DNA of 64,000 nucleotides from positions 2,542,001 through 2,606,000 of the forward strand of contig JAUZTG010000029.1 in the NCBI GenBank assembly GCA_030734395.1, given 5' to 3'. The DNA is from Sarocladium kiliense. Its lineage: Eukaryota; Ascomycota; Sordariomycetes; Hypocreales; Sarocladiaceae. The notes beneath the pieces are model-generated. The model ran no database searches and was not told the origin of the DNA. It was given only the letters and a program-made list of their open reading frames with translations. Shown here piece after piece: positions 11,240-23,112 of this stretch (its first letter is position 1; every line of letters begins with the position of its first letter). A program made the position numbers and the translations under genes.

Positions 11240-13287
11240 ATGCCTAAGATCACAGTCAAGGGCCGCAAGCAGCGTCCCCAAAAGGGACCTCGCGTCCCTC
11301 CCAAAGCGTTACCGGTAACGTTGCTGTCCGGGTTCTTGGTAAGACTTTGAAAGTGCTAGCAATCGACACAGCATCCTGACATAGTTTTCTAAGGGCGCAG
11401 GAAAAACCACACTATTGCAGCACATTCTCCGCAGTGAACATGGCCTCAAAATCGCTGTCGTGGTAAACGACATTGGCGCGTAAGTGGCCGTTTGTCTCAG
11501 ATCTTCCGCATCTCTCCTGACATCAGATGAAAAAGTGTCAATGTCGACGCCGCTCTTATCAAGAAGACCCATACCCTCAAAAAGACAAACGAGAAGGTCA
11601 TCTCTATGCAGAATGGCTGCATCTGCTGCACCCTCCGTGGTGATCTCCTCGAAGAGCTCGTCCGTCTGGCACAGCTTCAAAAGTTCGACTACATTATCAT
11701 CGAAAGTAGTGGCATAAGCGAGCCGGAACAAGTCGCCGAAACATTCGATGCACGACTGGCGGAGCAAATGGGTGATATCTCTGCCGCTGGCGGTGCCGAG
11801 CTTGACGAGGATATGCTCAAGGCCTTGAAGCACATGTAAGTCACCCAGCCTTGCGAGAATCAGGAATCGGAGCTGATCTGCTTTGTAGTAAAGATGCTGG
11901 TGGCTTGGAGAAGTTCGCCCGTCTTGACACTGCCGCCACCGTGATTGATGCGTTTACAATGATGAACGACTTCGACACCACCGACCTGCTGTCGAACAGG
12001 CGGGACGATGTGACACCTGAAGACGAGCGAACGGTGTCTGACCTGATGGTCGATCAAATCGAGTTCGCGGATGTGATCATTCTCAACAAGACCGATATGG
12101 TAAGTTGTCCAAGCTTGAACCATTTCAATACGTTGGCTAATCCTTTCAAGGTCGATGCCGACTCAAAAGCTCGGATTCGGAAGCTGATTAAGTGTCTCAA
12201 CCATCGGGCCAAGATCATCGAGTCATCCTACGGCAAGGTCGATGTCAAAGAGCTTGTAAATACTGGCCTGTTCAATCTTGAGGCGGCTCAGACTGGATAC
12301 GGCTGGTTGCAGGATCTCCATGAGATGACTGTGCGCGAAGTCAACGGTCGCAACGTCGTGACCCCTAAGCCAGAGACGGAAGAGTACAACGTGAACAACT
12401 TTGTATACACCCGCCAGAGACCATTCCACCCTCGAAGATTATTTGCTCTTCTTTACGACAAGTTCATTCTCCAGATGGAACACCCAGATGAGGATGAAGA
12501 AGAAGAAGAAGAAGAAGAGGAAGCTGGCGATGACGAGGCAGGCGATGAAGATGAAGACATGGTCATCGTCGACGCCGAGGGGATTCCAGAAGACTCGGAA
12601 GCTTCTGCATCGCCTCCCGCCTCCTCACCCAGCCGCGGCTCAACAGCTCAGACAGTCCCTTCGCCGGGTCCCTCAGAGAAAGATGACAATGACGTGAAGA
12701 TGACCGAAGATCCTCTCGATATCCCTCCCAAGGAGGTTGTTCTTGAGACTCGTCGCAACCATCCCCTCCTCAGACGCCTCTTCCGTTCCAAGGGCGAGTT
12801 CTTCCTCGCCACAAGACCTCATCGCGCTGGTGACTGGTCTCAGGCTGGTGCTATGCTTACCATCACGGGCGGCCGGCCTTGGTTCTGCACCCTTCCTGAA
12901 GAAGAGTACATCACTGGCAATGAAGAGGTGGACGCACTCGTCAAGCATGACATCTCCAAAGGCGGGGAATGGGGCGATCGTCGCCAAGAGCTCGTGTTCA
13001 TCGGCGAAAAGCTCGATCACGCTGCTCTGGAGGAGATGTTGGACGTTTGTCTCTTGAACGACGAAGAGTTCGAGAAATGGGAGAAGGTCATGAGGGATGG
13101 CACACATAAGGATGACCAGGAGCGGTCAGAGGCCCTGGAGGATCTCTTCGAAGATGGCTTCCCAGACTGGCCTGGTGATTTTGATGACGACGGCGAGCAT
13201 GACCATGATGGTCATGATCACGATCATACTCATGGTCATCGGAGTGGATTGAGATCAATTAAGCAGCATCTGCAGGAAGTGGATTAG
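11240..13287 (+). CDS. COG0523 (CobW/CobW_C) GTPase, putative metallochaperone
   Basis: G3E-family P-loop GTPase related to zinc, cobalt and nitrile-hydratase metallochaperones. Exons 11240-11338, 11394-11479, 11536-11835, 11889-12099, 12151-13287; 610 aa. The fourth intron (12100-12150, 51 nt, branch GGCTAAT) is open and in frame, so unspliced mRNA would add 17 residues. Landmarks: Walker A SGFLGAGKTTLL, metal-site GCICC (CxCC), ESSGISEP, guanine-specificity NKTD. Between the GTPase part and CobW_C sits a strongly acidic low-complexity insert (runs of Glu/Asp, then a Ser/Pro/Ala stretch). The C-terminus is His/Asp-rich (DHDGHDHDHTHGH), a likely metal-binding tail. The CPELVP motif of ZNG1-type members is not present near the N-terminus, so I do not name it ZNG1. 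The substrate metal is unknown. Confidence 0.9.
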
Positions 13288-13429
13288 ATTTTAGGCATAT
13301 TGGTGTACGTCGGACAGCCATCGTCATTGTTCACGGTGCCATTCAGCCCCTGTTTATATAGGAATGCATCTCGACCTGATCATTGGAAACGTGGTAGCGT
13401 AATAGATAATTGTAGCCTTGTTGTGTCTT

Positions 13430-15550
13430 TCAGCTCCCGCTGCTTTGTAGAGTGCTCGTTCGACAACCTGATCTATTTGCACCTGATGCTTCCTCATCAA
13501 GCGCTTGAGGTCCCAAAAGTCGTGATGCTTGTCCAGGCCAAATGCTTGCAGTCACGTGAACCATGATGCAAAGTCCATACACAATGGCCTGCGTTGCGAT
13601 GATTCTAACCAAGGTTAGTTTCCAAGGTGGTTGCTTGCGGGGCTGCGTTTGCCATCGTGAATGACTTACTCGTCAGGAAATATAAGTCTGCTTTGCAGGA
13701 AATTGAAATTGTAAAGCCCCAATAACTGAATCACACATGCACGATAAAAGTTCCACGTAATTGTGGTTGCAACGATGGCGAGGTATGCCCAGCTGATCCA
13801 TTGAGTACCACGACGCTGCCATACAACGAGAACGGCGCAAACCAACGACGGCATACAAATTGGAATTGCCAGCATGATGAACGTGACCAAAGCCATCATG
13901 TCCCTAGACACCGAATCGGAATCGGTTTCGCCCACGAGAACCAGATATATCGAGGTTAAGAAGAGCAGCATTCCCATTAGTATACTGATGACAGTTAGTA
14001 TGTACCACGAGGGCTCCCGAAGCGTGGTGACCTCCAGTAGATGACGAAGTCGGGTTTGGCGATCCTCAGTCTTCTCCGTAGGTGACATCAAGATCACATG
14101 CGTCGTAAGAGTGCCATCACTCTGAGGAGACTCTTGACACTCTGAACTCTCTGACGGCGTGATATCATGGGCGGAGTGATCCCGCAGATCAGATGACTTG
14201 GCCCCTAGGAAGGGCTTGATGAAAGCAATGACTGGGGCAATAAGGAGGGCCAGGGGAAGCAGCTGTCCGAAATCGAGATCATCAGCGTCGTCCATGCCCA
14301 GTTCAACGACCTTCAGGCGCGATTCATTGCGCTTTACGAGAAAAAGCCGATGAATGGCGATTGCACATCCGAAGTACAAGCCGATGATGTCCGACAGGGT
14401 CGATGCGTATATGTCGACAACGACTCGAAAGTTGACATAGGCTGCCATCAATGGGCATTCTACTAGGAAAGCCCACGGACCCGCGCCAAATGCGTGGAAG
14501 GTCACCAAGTCTAATGCTCGAACAATGAAGCAGAGGATGTTTTTGAGGATCCGCGCAGATCTGGCGCGGACTTGATCGTTGAAGAAGGCCGAGGAAGTCC
14601 TGAAGAGTTTGATCACTCGAGTTGAGTAGCTGCCCACGAGGAATAGAATGGTGATCAGACCGTTCACAAAGGGTCCTCCGTCTATAGTCCCATAATCTTG
14701 GTCGTAAAGTGCGCTGTGTATACGTCGTATTGTGCTAATATCGTAGAAGCAATGCATTGGAATTGAGGGGTGAACCTTGAGCGGATAGTCGGGCCATCCT
14801 CCTTCCACCAACCTATCCGAAACAACATAGCGCCAGTCGAAGTATAATGTCGGCACAATAGCAACGAGTAAGAGGAGGAAGAGAATAGTCATAAGCGTCA
14901 GTCGGAAAGCGCGAGCCCAAGAATTCGTGTGCAAGTCATCGCGAAGCAAGGCAAGGACGCATTGATGCGTCATGTGCGAAAGCCATGCGACATTGACAAG
15001 GACTTGCCAATACAGATTGGGAATGTCGTTAATACAAGCGAATCCAGCGATAAGAGCGCATGCCCCTGTCAGAATTTGGATGTCACTGAGGGCGAGGATG
15101 CCCTGTACGTTTGGGTCAGCTAAATTGAGGATGCCTGGTCCGATTACAGGACAGACTTACGGCTTTGAATGCTTTGTCAAGCTGAGATTTTCGGGTTTCT
15201 GTGATTGGTGGTCTTCCGAAAAGCCGATAGATACGATCTCGAAGAACAGAGACGTATTGATCCACAGGGTTCAACCGTGAAGAACGAAGTTTGTGTGAAT
15301 CAGTGTCAATTGGTGCTTGATCCCCGAAAGAGATGTAGTAGACTGTGGACGCGAGGAGACAGAGCACACTGCTGGCAGTGAAGCTTATGATGACCTATGG
15401 CTCTCGCCATCGTAGTCAGCAATGAGTTCATCTGGCAAATTGACACTGCTAATGACAGCAAAAGCTTACACCTAGACCAGCGATATCCTGATTCGGCTCA
15501 AAGTCAACGCGGCCATAAGGATCGCATTCGTCTTCGCCGGTGAGATCCAT
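13430..15550 (-). CDS. Multi-pass integral membrane protein, fungal family of unknown function
   Basis: No function recognised. Exons 15550-15470, 15394-15161, 15102-13670, 13604-13430; introns of 75, 58 and 65 nt; 640 aa. The N-terminus MDLTGEDECDPYGR is followed by a span (VIISFTASSVLCLLAST), a short loop, then GILALSDIQILTGACALI and IPNLYWQVLVNVAWLSHMTH, and several further hydrophobic segments including a long LMTILFLLLLVAIVPTLYF. The order suggests seven or more spans. The LSDIQILTG...YWQVLVNVAWLSHMTH block recurs in many filamentous ascomycete membrane proteins without assigned function, from my recollection of the family. The cytosolic loop is Ser/Asp-rich. It converges on the COG0523 gene with only about 140 bp between stops. 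Confidence 0.8.
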
Positions 15551-15960
15551 GGCAGACTGGGGGACAAGGGGAGGCAATCTACAAGGAATGAGTGCCTGGG
15601 GTATCTATTCTTATATATGCACTATAACGGGTGGTAACAGGGGTCGCTATTGTAGATTCCGTGCTGGTGATTACGGTGGGATATTAACCAGACTGCGCCG
15701 CTCTATTGCCAAGATACTATGTAGGCGTTGGAGCTCCCGGACTCGACCAGATATGCTTAAATCAGCACCAGTCAATAATGCCCCCTCTTATTCCCCTCCA
15801 CATAACCTGTTTGAAGGATAAGCAACGCCCTAGCTGGCAGTGCTATCACGGGGTTGTAACCATTCGCTTTCACGCGGGATCGTGGCACAGCACATGCATG
15901 TATACGCTCAATTCGGTACGAAGGAGGGAAGCCTGCTAATCAAGATTCTCAAGGTTTCTG

Positions 15961-18253
15961 CTATGTGATCTCCCACTTTGTGCCCCTGCTGATGGCACAT
16001 AACCTATTGAATAGTGCGTCTCGGTGTGGCAGAGCCGTCACCACCCACTCATTCTCCTCTACATCCACGATCCTCAACCCATCCTGCACCCCACCATTGA
16101 CGGCCCATCCTGCTCCCAGCTTAGTCTTGAAGCCATAACCCGAATGCTTCTTCAATCGCGTGATGTCGTTGATCCTCACCTTCCATATCGTGCGCAGACT
16201 CTTTTCGTTCCCGTCCCCCTCTCCATCACTTGTTCGATCGACAGACCTCTTGTTGAAGGCTATATATGGCTCTTCAGCCGTCGAATGTACATAGACATAT
16301 CCCTTCTGGCCGTCATATCGGGCGCTGAATTCCGAAGGCCCTAGTTTCTGTGGCAAATCAGACGACGCGGGTAAGACTCCAGCTCGCAGCTTGGAATGTG
16401 GTGCTCCAGCCTTGCCACGCAGTTTGTCCGCGGCGACGACAGCCTTCACGACACCTCTCGCGCCTTCTTTGAGGACATTAAAGACCTTTTCTCGTTTTTG
16501 GTCGTGTCCAGTAGCCTGGTGCATCTCATTGTCTGCCCCACCGGCATCGTCAGCCATCTCCTTGTTGTGGTTTGCGAGCTCTTGTAGGTCCTCCTCCGAG
16601 ATACCGAGAGGCTTGTCACCGAGAGAACCATCAATAACTGTTTCATCGAGGTCGATTGCTTCGTCTGGTGGGACTCTGTGGCTGCTGATTGGAGGTGGAA
16701 GGGGTGCGTTGTTCGCTTCGCCGAGCCTGAGTAACGTCAAAGCCAGCTGGGGATTGCTTGGAACGCCCTTGAAGAGGCTGCGCACGAAGTCAGCACATAA
16801 ACATGTTGTCAGGAAAAGAAGGGAGAGGAGAAGTACTTGAAGCTTTGTCCCATTGATGCCAGCTCGGACTCCATCATGTAAGCCTGTGCCCTGTTCAACA
16901 GTGGTCGCCCGAACAGCGCAACACCAACAGCAAAAGTCGAGATTCGCACAACGATATCTCTTGTGACGAACAGGGATGCCAGAGCAAGAGGCACAATGTA
17001 CGCTGCCAGTCGCATTTGGTGCCTCTCGCGATCGAATGGCGGTGTTGGCACCAAAATACTGATAAGAGTCAGCTCGAAGTTACGCATTAATTGATGGACA
17101 GGCAGACTTCGCCACCCGCTCCCAGAGGTTAGAGATTGCAATCATCTTATGCAACATCGGGGTTGTATATGCCCCTATCTATCCAACAAGATCAGAATGT
17201 TGGAATGCCTCAAGGTACGGCTTGATCCTTACCGTCTCCTCCATGGGTGTCTTCGTCTTGTCCTCCGAAGGTCTGTCCATACCCTCAGCCTTGTCCTTGG
17301 CGACAGCCATAGTGCCAGCACTAACATGAGGAATTACACCACCAGTACTTCCGCTGCTCGAGTCATATGGCGCTCCATGAGGATCTTGTCCCGTCACCAG
17401 GTTTGCAACTATCGCGGCGAAGCTCGTCACGAAGTTGCTTGCCTCGTTCTCAACAGACTCGCCTCGAAAATTCTGCGGTGCGCCTGTCGCAGTGTCGGTA
17501 GAGCCAAGGGTGCCTGCCATGGGCTTTTCGACACCTCCGTCTGTGGTGTTGATCATTGAGAGAGGCGCGGGTGGGAACAAGAATCGTCTCACTCGAAGGG
17601 AGAGGATGAGAGCTATTGTGACACAGAGGACCACACATGAGAGGTAGTCAAAGTGCCATGCCGTAAAGTAGACCTGGATGTGTCAGAGAGGTCGGTATGA
17701 TGGGATGAGTTGCTCACTATGGAAAACAGACCAGTCCGTCGTGGTTCATGCCATGATCGGAGTCTCACAATGGTTTTCATCAGCGATAGTAGCCCAAGGA
17801 TCTGGGTCATAGGTGAGTACGTTGTTGATCTTGGAATTCAGATCATGGATTCGAACTAACGAGTCCCATGTATAGCCTTTCCACTTCGCATCTAAGCTTA
17901 TTAGGTGAGCACTGTAGGTCATCTGAGATGGATAGGTCCAAGTCCCCCTCAGGAACGTGGTCAGTTCTCTTGATCTCGAAGATTTGCTGATAACAGTTGG
18001 TCAACCTTCGCAACGAGATAGAGCAAGCAAATCATGCGAAGGGCTCAGGACTTACGTTGTCCATCCTTCTCAGAAGGACCCACGCATCCTCATTATGGAG
18101 ATTTGTGATCCATGGTGTTTGGTCGACATCTGCATCGCCGTTCCAACCAAGATCGAGCAGTTGGCCAGCGCGGCCTTGATGAGTCTGAGACCTGTTTATG
18201 ACTCTTGCCGAGGCCAGTTCGTGCGAGAGTGTTCTTTGCCGAGAGTCTTCCAT
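15961..18253 (-). CDS. DUF3292 family membrane protein
   Basis: Fungal-specific family without an established role. Seven exons: 18253-18056, 17986-17861, 17801-17718, 17673-17233, 17178-17108, 17058-16837, 16777-15961; 652 aa; introns 44-74 nt. I aligned it from memory to Aspergillus DUF3292 proteins: PWITNLHNEDAWVLLRR, RLRSWHEPRRTGLF, VYFTAWHFDYL, PAPLSMINTTDGGV, WERVANILVPTPPF and LFKGVPSNPQLALTLLR all line up without indels across junctions, which fixes the splice sites. Hydrophobic segments (CVVLCVTIALILSL; AYIVPLALASLFV) suggest a hairpin or reticulon-like membrane core. The C-terminal 130 residues (SARYDGQKGYVYVHST to LFNRLCAIS) look like a PH/GRAM-like beta fold; that is inference. 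The ATG at 18253 is the first in frame, though an upstream exon is possible. Confidence 0.82.
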
Positions 18254-18992
18254 GTGGTGTTCTTGGCTTCCAATAAGAGCATGATTCACTCAAATTGATG
18301 TGTATAGATAGCCATAGTCAAAGTATGGCGAGGTAGCTGGACTATGTACAGACATTTTGGAGAAGGATCTCCGGTTGAAAATGACGTATAAATCGTCATG
18401 ACAGACGACGGGAGCAACCTAGCATTCTTTCGTCTTACCACGCGATCTGACCGATGTTCACTGGAAGCCCGTAGGAAACGCTCCGGTGCACCTTCGACAT
18501 CGGCGTCGTGGGTGAGTGGAGCAGAGAAACTCTTTGCCTGAACAGTCCCAAACATTTGAGGATCCCGCGCTCTGGTAAAGATTATTAATCCAAAGCTGAG
18601 ACACGGTCTTTTAAAAGGTAGAGGCTCTCCCATGCCCCATCCCCCCGCCCAACGCTACGCTTCCTATGGAGCACACAACAGCTGCCCACAATACCAGGTT
18701 TGCGGGACTGGTATTGCGGAGGTGTGTCAGGCAGAGATCAGAAATTTATCGAATAGTCTCGTGATCCGAGACCATAGCCAGCGGGGGAAGGTGAGTGATG
18801 ACCAAAGGATGATGGCTTAGTGGCCCGGTAGCCGAAGGTTGTTCCGAAGCCCCATGACTGTGCTTTTACCCCATACCCCAGATTTCGGAAGCACGTTTGG
18901 ACCTGTCATCCCTCTTCTTTAACATTTGGATCATCGGGACACCGCTCCAGACAACTCCAGGATCCGGCATACGTTACCCGTGAATTGCGGAG

Positions 18993-21194
18993 ATGGTTTC
19001 GCGTCGAGTCGACCCGGCTGCGCGGCGGAGATGCGTGAATGCATGTGATGCGTAAGTGAGGCCCGGATGAAGAAGCACATCGCAAGGAAGATCGTCTGAC
19101 CGAAATAGTTGCAAGCGTCGCAAGGAACGTTGTGACGGCTCACATCCTTGTGGACGCTGCAAAGAGAGAGGCGTTGACAACACGTGCTGCTTCAAAAGCG
19201 AGGTTCGTCCCCGACGCAGACGGACTCGAGCAGATACTTCTCGACCACCAAGTCCGTCAGTCTCTGTCTCCGTGGACGAGAGCCAAAGCCACGATGCATC
19301 CGGATCAACGTGGACGCAGGATGGCGCTGATACAGCGACCAACACCACTGCGCAGACGTCCTTGACCTCTCAATCACCAAACAGCATCGAGGTCGATCAT
19401 TCCAGATTCATCCAGGACAGAAGAGGAAGATACATCTTCATCGGCGACTCGGCAAATCTCTCATTCTTACATTCAGTCCGCTGCGTCGCGAGCATTGCCC
19501 TGGGATCAAGTCCCTTCGTTGACGATCCGCTAAGATCGTCTATTGTTGAAGCCTGCCCAGATATCCAGGCCAAACCTTTTGGCGTACCCGGCGAAGATGA
19601 AGTTCCCAAGGTGTCTATAGAGGAAGCTGAAAGGCTCGTCCATAACTTCTTCGGTGCGACACAAGGTTGCATCGACCTCTTCGACAAGCCTGATGTCCTC
19701 GCAGCACTGCCGCGTTTGCTCTCGCCGAACGAACGGGTCATGACACCATTGAGAGCCACGCTGTTCCTCGTCCTTGCGAAAGGCGCACAGATGGAGCCAG
19801 ATATGGAGAAGGTTGCTGATGGTTACTTCACCCACGGTCGCTTTCTGGGTGGTCAGTTCCTCACCGAGGATGTCAGCATTCAATCTACTCAGCTGTACCT
19901 TCTCATCTCGATCTACCTCCTCGGGGCAAGCCGTCGCAACGCTGCCTTCGTTGTCCTCGGTCAAGCGGTGCGATCTGCTTATGCATTAGGCATACACCAA
20001 AGAAGCAACACAGCACTGTTCACCAAAGAGGAGACGCGCGAGCGAGAGCGCCTTTGGCGCACAATAAGGATGATGGATCTGTTCACGAGCGGCTCTCTAG
20101 GACGACCACCTTCTACAGCCGAAGACAAGGTGTTTGGTGCACCGCTATCTTCTGAGATCGACGAACTGTATTCGATCCTGGAGACGATATTAACAGAAGT
20201 ATACGGACAGCGCAAGATCACCACGGAGATCTTGACCAAGGTTGGAGCGAGACAGCGCAGATGGGCAGCAAACTTTGCGCGGATCTCGGCTACCATGCCC
20301 AGCACCTATGAAAAAGGTGCTGAGGGAAAGTGGCCAGATATCAGATCGATGCATATAAAGCAGTTTTATTACTGGACGATTATGCTACTTACGCGGCCGT
20401 TTCTCGTCGACCGAGTCACGGCTCATTCAAAAGCAATAGCAGCACGACCCAAGCAGCCGATACAAGCTTGCGTCCAGGCGGAACCTTCAAAGACTCTGAT
20501 CCACGCGTGTGTGGACTCAGCGATCAAGACAGTCGCCTTGATGGAGCCGATGCTGACAGCAGAAGGCGTGCCTGCTCACTCACCGGTTCTGATCAACGCA
20601 GTCTTCCACGCCGCCGTTGTTCTTGGCTTCTCATACTTTGGAGATCTGTACACCGTTTTCCCACTTGAGCGGGCGCTTCGCAAAGCGTACGAGATTCTGT
20701 CACTTTTCCCCCACGACTCTATCGCTATGAGGTACGTCGCGATCACTCAGTATCTGCGAGAGGCATGTTCAGCGTACTTTGAGAAGAGACATGCGACGAG
20801 CATGGATATGGAGAGCGAAGCCATCAGTCGTCTCTTCGGACAGATTCATGTCGCGCGGCTGGACAAACCACGGACTCGTGAGACTCAACGCCATGGCGGT
20901 TCTAATGCTCCAGCACAATGGCCGAGTGGCGGAGCACCACAAAGCCAACAGGGCACGGGAGCCACGCCTGGAGGTGAGGGGGGAATGCACGGGGAGGATG
21001 CTCTCGACACGTTCATGTTCTCCTCCTCAGACACGTGCAGCGAGAATGACCTCCTTGCGCAGCTGGATGTGCAGGCTGACCTGAACCTCGACTTTCCCAT
21101 GACTACACAGCATGTCTGGCTGGATACTGATACTTTCCCGTCCATATTTGCAGGGATGGACATGCCGCCGCATCAAGGGGTCTCATTCATGTAA
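18993..21194 (+). CDS. Zn2Cys6 transcription factor with fungal regulatory domain
   Basis: Exons 18993-19051 and 19109-21194, 714 aa. The zinc cluster is at residues 18-46: C18-x2-C21-x6-C28-x5-C34-x2-C37-x8-C46, and the single 57-nt intron splits it just before the third position of the Ala20 codon. A basic Arg-rich linker (VRPRRRRTR) follows. The middle region (about 170-450) carries the fungal transcription factor (MHR) pattern: LLISIYLLGASRRNAAFVVLGQAVRSAYALGIHQR, then ERERLWRTIRMMDLFTSGSLGRPP. The tail is Gly/Gln/Asp-rich and acidic, consistent with activation. It is divergent from the DUF3292 gene (739 bp between starts) and lies on the edge of the aromatic-catabolism region, so it is a candidate regulator; the target is unknown. 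Confidence 0.9.
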
Positions 21195-21499
21195 CACTAC
21201 TATTGTATTCTAATAATGAGTAACGATCATGATCAAAACAGCACAATTATCCAGAGGTCCTTCATCTGAGCCCCAACAGACTTGTGGTGTAGCCCGAACA
21301 TGTGCGCCTCCAGCTACCAAAAGGCCTGGTTTCAGCTTGCCTTGAGGAGCCATGAGGGCAAACAAGCTAACATGTTGGTCTCTCTAGCGTGCGGACGCTT
21401 GTGGATATACGATGGTAATGAATTTGCATCGTTTCGGATACCGGGCGAGGGCCCAACTTCCGATGGCCTCCCTTTGCCCGAGTCTCCACACGCACACCC

Positions 21500-22343
21500 T
21501 CATCCACCACAGCTCATGGCTGCGTAGATTGGCCGTAATCTAGAGTACACCAGTGTCCTCCATTCAACTTGCTGGGCCGCTGTAGGCCGATCTGCACTGT
21601 CTCGACGTCGGGTCCAACTTGCTGGGGTTTCTACCAACCTGGGGTTCCCAGCCGCGTCTGCCCCATCTTCAAATTGGTACGAGCGGAACTCGCAATTCCT
21701 CCACACGTAGACTGGTTTGGTTAGCCTTTGCTTCGAAGCCTGGGGACATGCTCATTGGCAGCTAAGTCTGGGGCCCCAGGTGTAAGGTAAGGGTGGTGCT
21801 CTTACAGTCGAGCTCAGGGACGTCTTGCCAGTCTTCGGTCAGGAAGTGCAGGTAGTCTCCATGTGTCACCACAACAATGTGGTCATCATTGTCCTTACCA
21901 GCCAGTTCTCGCAGAAAAATCCTTGCCTGGCGCGCCCTTGCTTCCAACTTTAATAGGTCAGGCTGGTTCGGGCCCGTTCTTCCCTTATCTTCCCACGACT
22001 GGCTCAGGTTCTGGAAGTCGACCCTATCATCGAACTCACTGCGAAGTAATTGGATGTTGCTACCGGTGTCGCATGGTGAGGTAGAAACTTCTTGTAGTGT
22101 TTCGAGCGGAATGACTGGATATAGGCCTTCTCGCCCAAAGACCTTGATGCTCGTGTGCAGGGTTCGGCGTAGAGGCGATGAGATGATACACCGTACTTGA
22201 GCGTGGTTAGGAAAGGAGGCTCGGAGCTCGGAGCATTGCTGTAAGCCGAGCGGAGTCAAGTCAGGGTCTGGCAATTGCTCATTCTCTATGCAAAGATTGT
22301 GATAGCCTTGCGCATGACGCACAAGGTGAATTGTTGGAGCCAT
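21500..22343 (-). CDS. Histidine phosphatase (phosphoglycerate-mutase-like)
   Basis: Exons 22343-21806 and 21711-21500, 249 aa. The phosphohistidine motif is LVRHAQGYHN near residue 6 (RHA instead of the common RHG); the second catalytic His lies in VVVTHGDYLHFLTEDW. SSPLRRTLHTS and the acidic LQEVSTSPCDTGS loop fit the branch of fungal proteins that use this fold for small phosphorylated metabolites or unknown substrates. Splicing across the 94-nt intron gives ELDFYVWRNCEFRSYQFEDG, matching the family C-terminus (NTEFRSYEF-like), which supports the model. It converges with the Zn2Cys6 gene with 305 bp between stops. The substrate cannot be predicted. Confidence 0.85.
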
Positions 22344-23112
22344 GAATGCTCTTGATCGAAAGGAGCCAATGCCGGTCTGGTTGAGTGTTTATCTTGATCG
22401 ATGTTAGGGGGTTCAATGTTCGCTGTTTCTCCTGATAGTGAGACTGCTTTGTTTTATACCTTTCATTTGAACTGATGATTAATTCTCCCAAACCTGAAGG
22501 TAACGTGGAAGACATCTTCAGCTTATGTCATGTCAGTGATGAGCCAACGATGCTTAACTTGATCTTGCATTTCCTCCGAGCGCCACTAGATCCGCCTTAG
22601 ATCGGCGCCAGTGAGCTTATTACTGCATGAGAACAGAATTAGTTGCCTCTCCTGGTCCAGTTCATTCTTTTGTCCGCCGCGCCAAACCTCATGTGGGACG
22701 CGAACCATGACGGATCAATTCGCATAACGTTATCAGCAGAGTTGCACAGTGTCGAATGAACCTACGTGAGTCTTGTAGCTGTCGCGTCTTGATTCATTGT
22801 CATAAAGTACAATTTACTTGAAAACATTGATCGGCATCTCCCATCGATCATACGGCTGAAGAAGAGGCTATGAATTCTCATTGATTATCGGGGGCTTCAT
22901 GGGTACATGCATGACATTGGTACCTCGCACAGCTAAACAGAGTAAATAGGAAGCACAGGAATTAAATACTCTCGAGATCTTTCAGGCTTCCAGTACTAAT
23001 ACAGGTTGAAATAATCTGCGTCTTTAGTCGAATGAGCCAAAATGCGGAGATACTGCCAAAGCCCTTGTCTCAACTCGATGCGAAGATTGAGCCCATGCCA
23101 TTCGCCAGGAGA
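22344..23112. other. Intergenic, no supported gene
   Basis: About 770 bp between the phosphatase start and the permease stop. It is relatively AT-rich compared with its neighbours. It must hold the phosphatase promoter and the permease 3' end. I see no gene and no strong repeat. Confidence 0.5.

Noticed and set aside
17844..17857. GGATTCGAAC string suggesting a minus-strand tRNA
   Set aside because: It lies within an intron of the DUF3292 gene, and no cloverleaf stems are visible.
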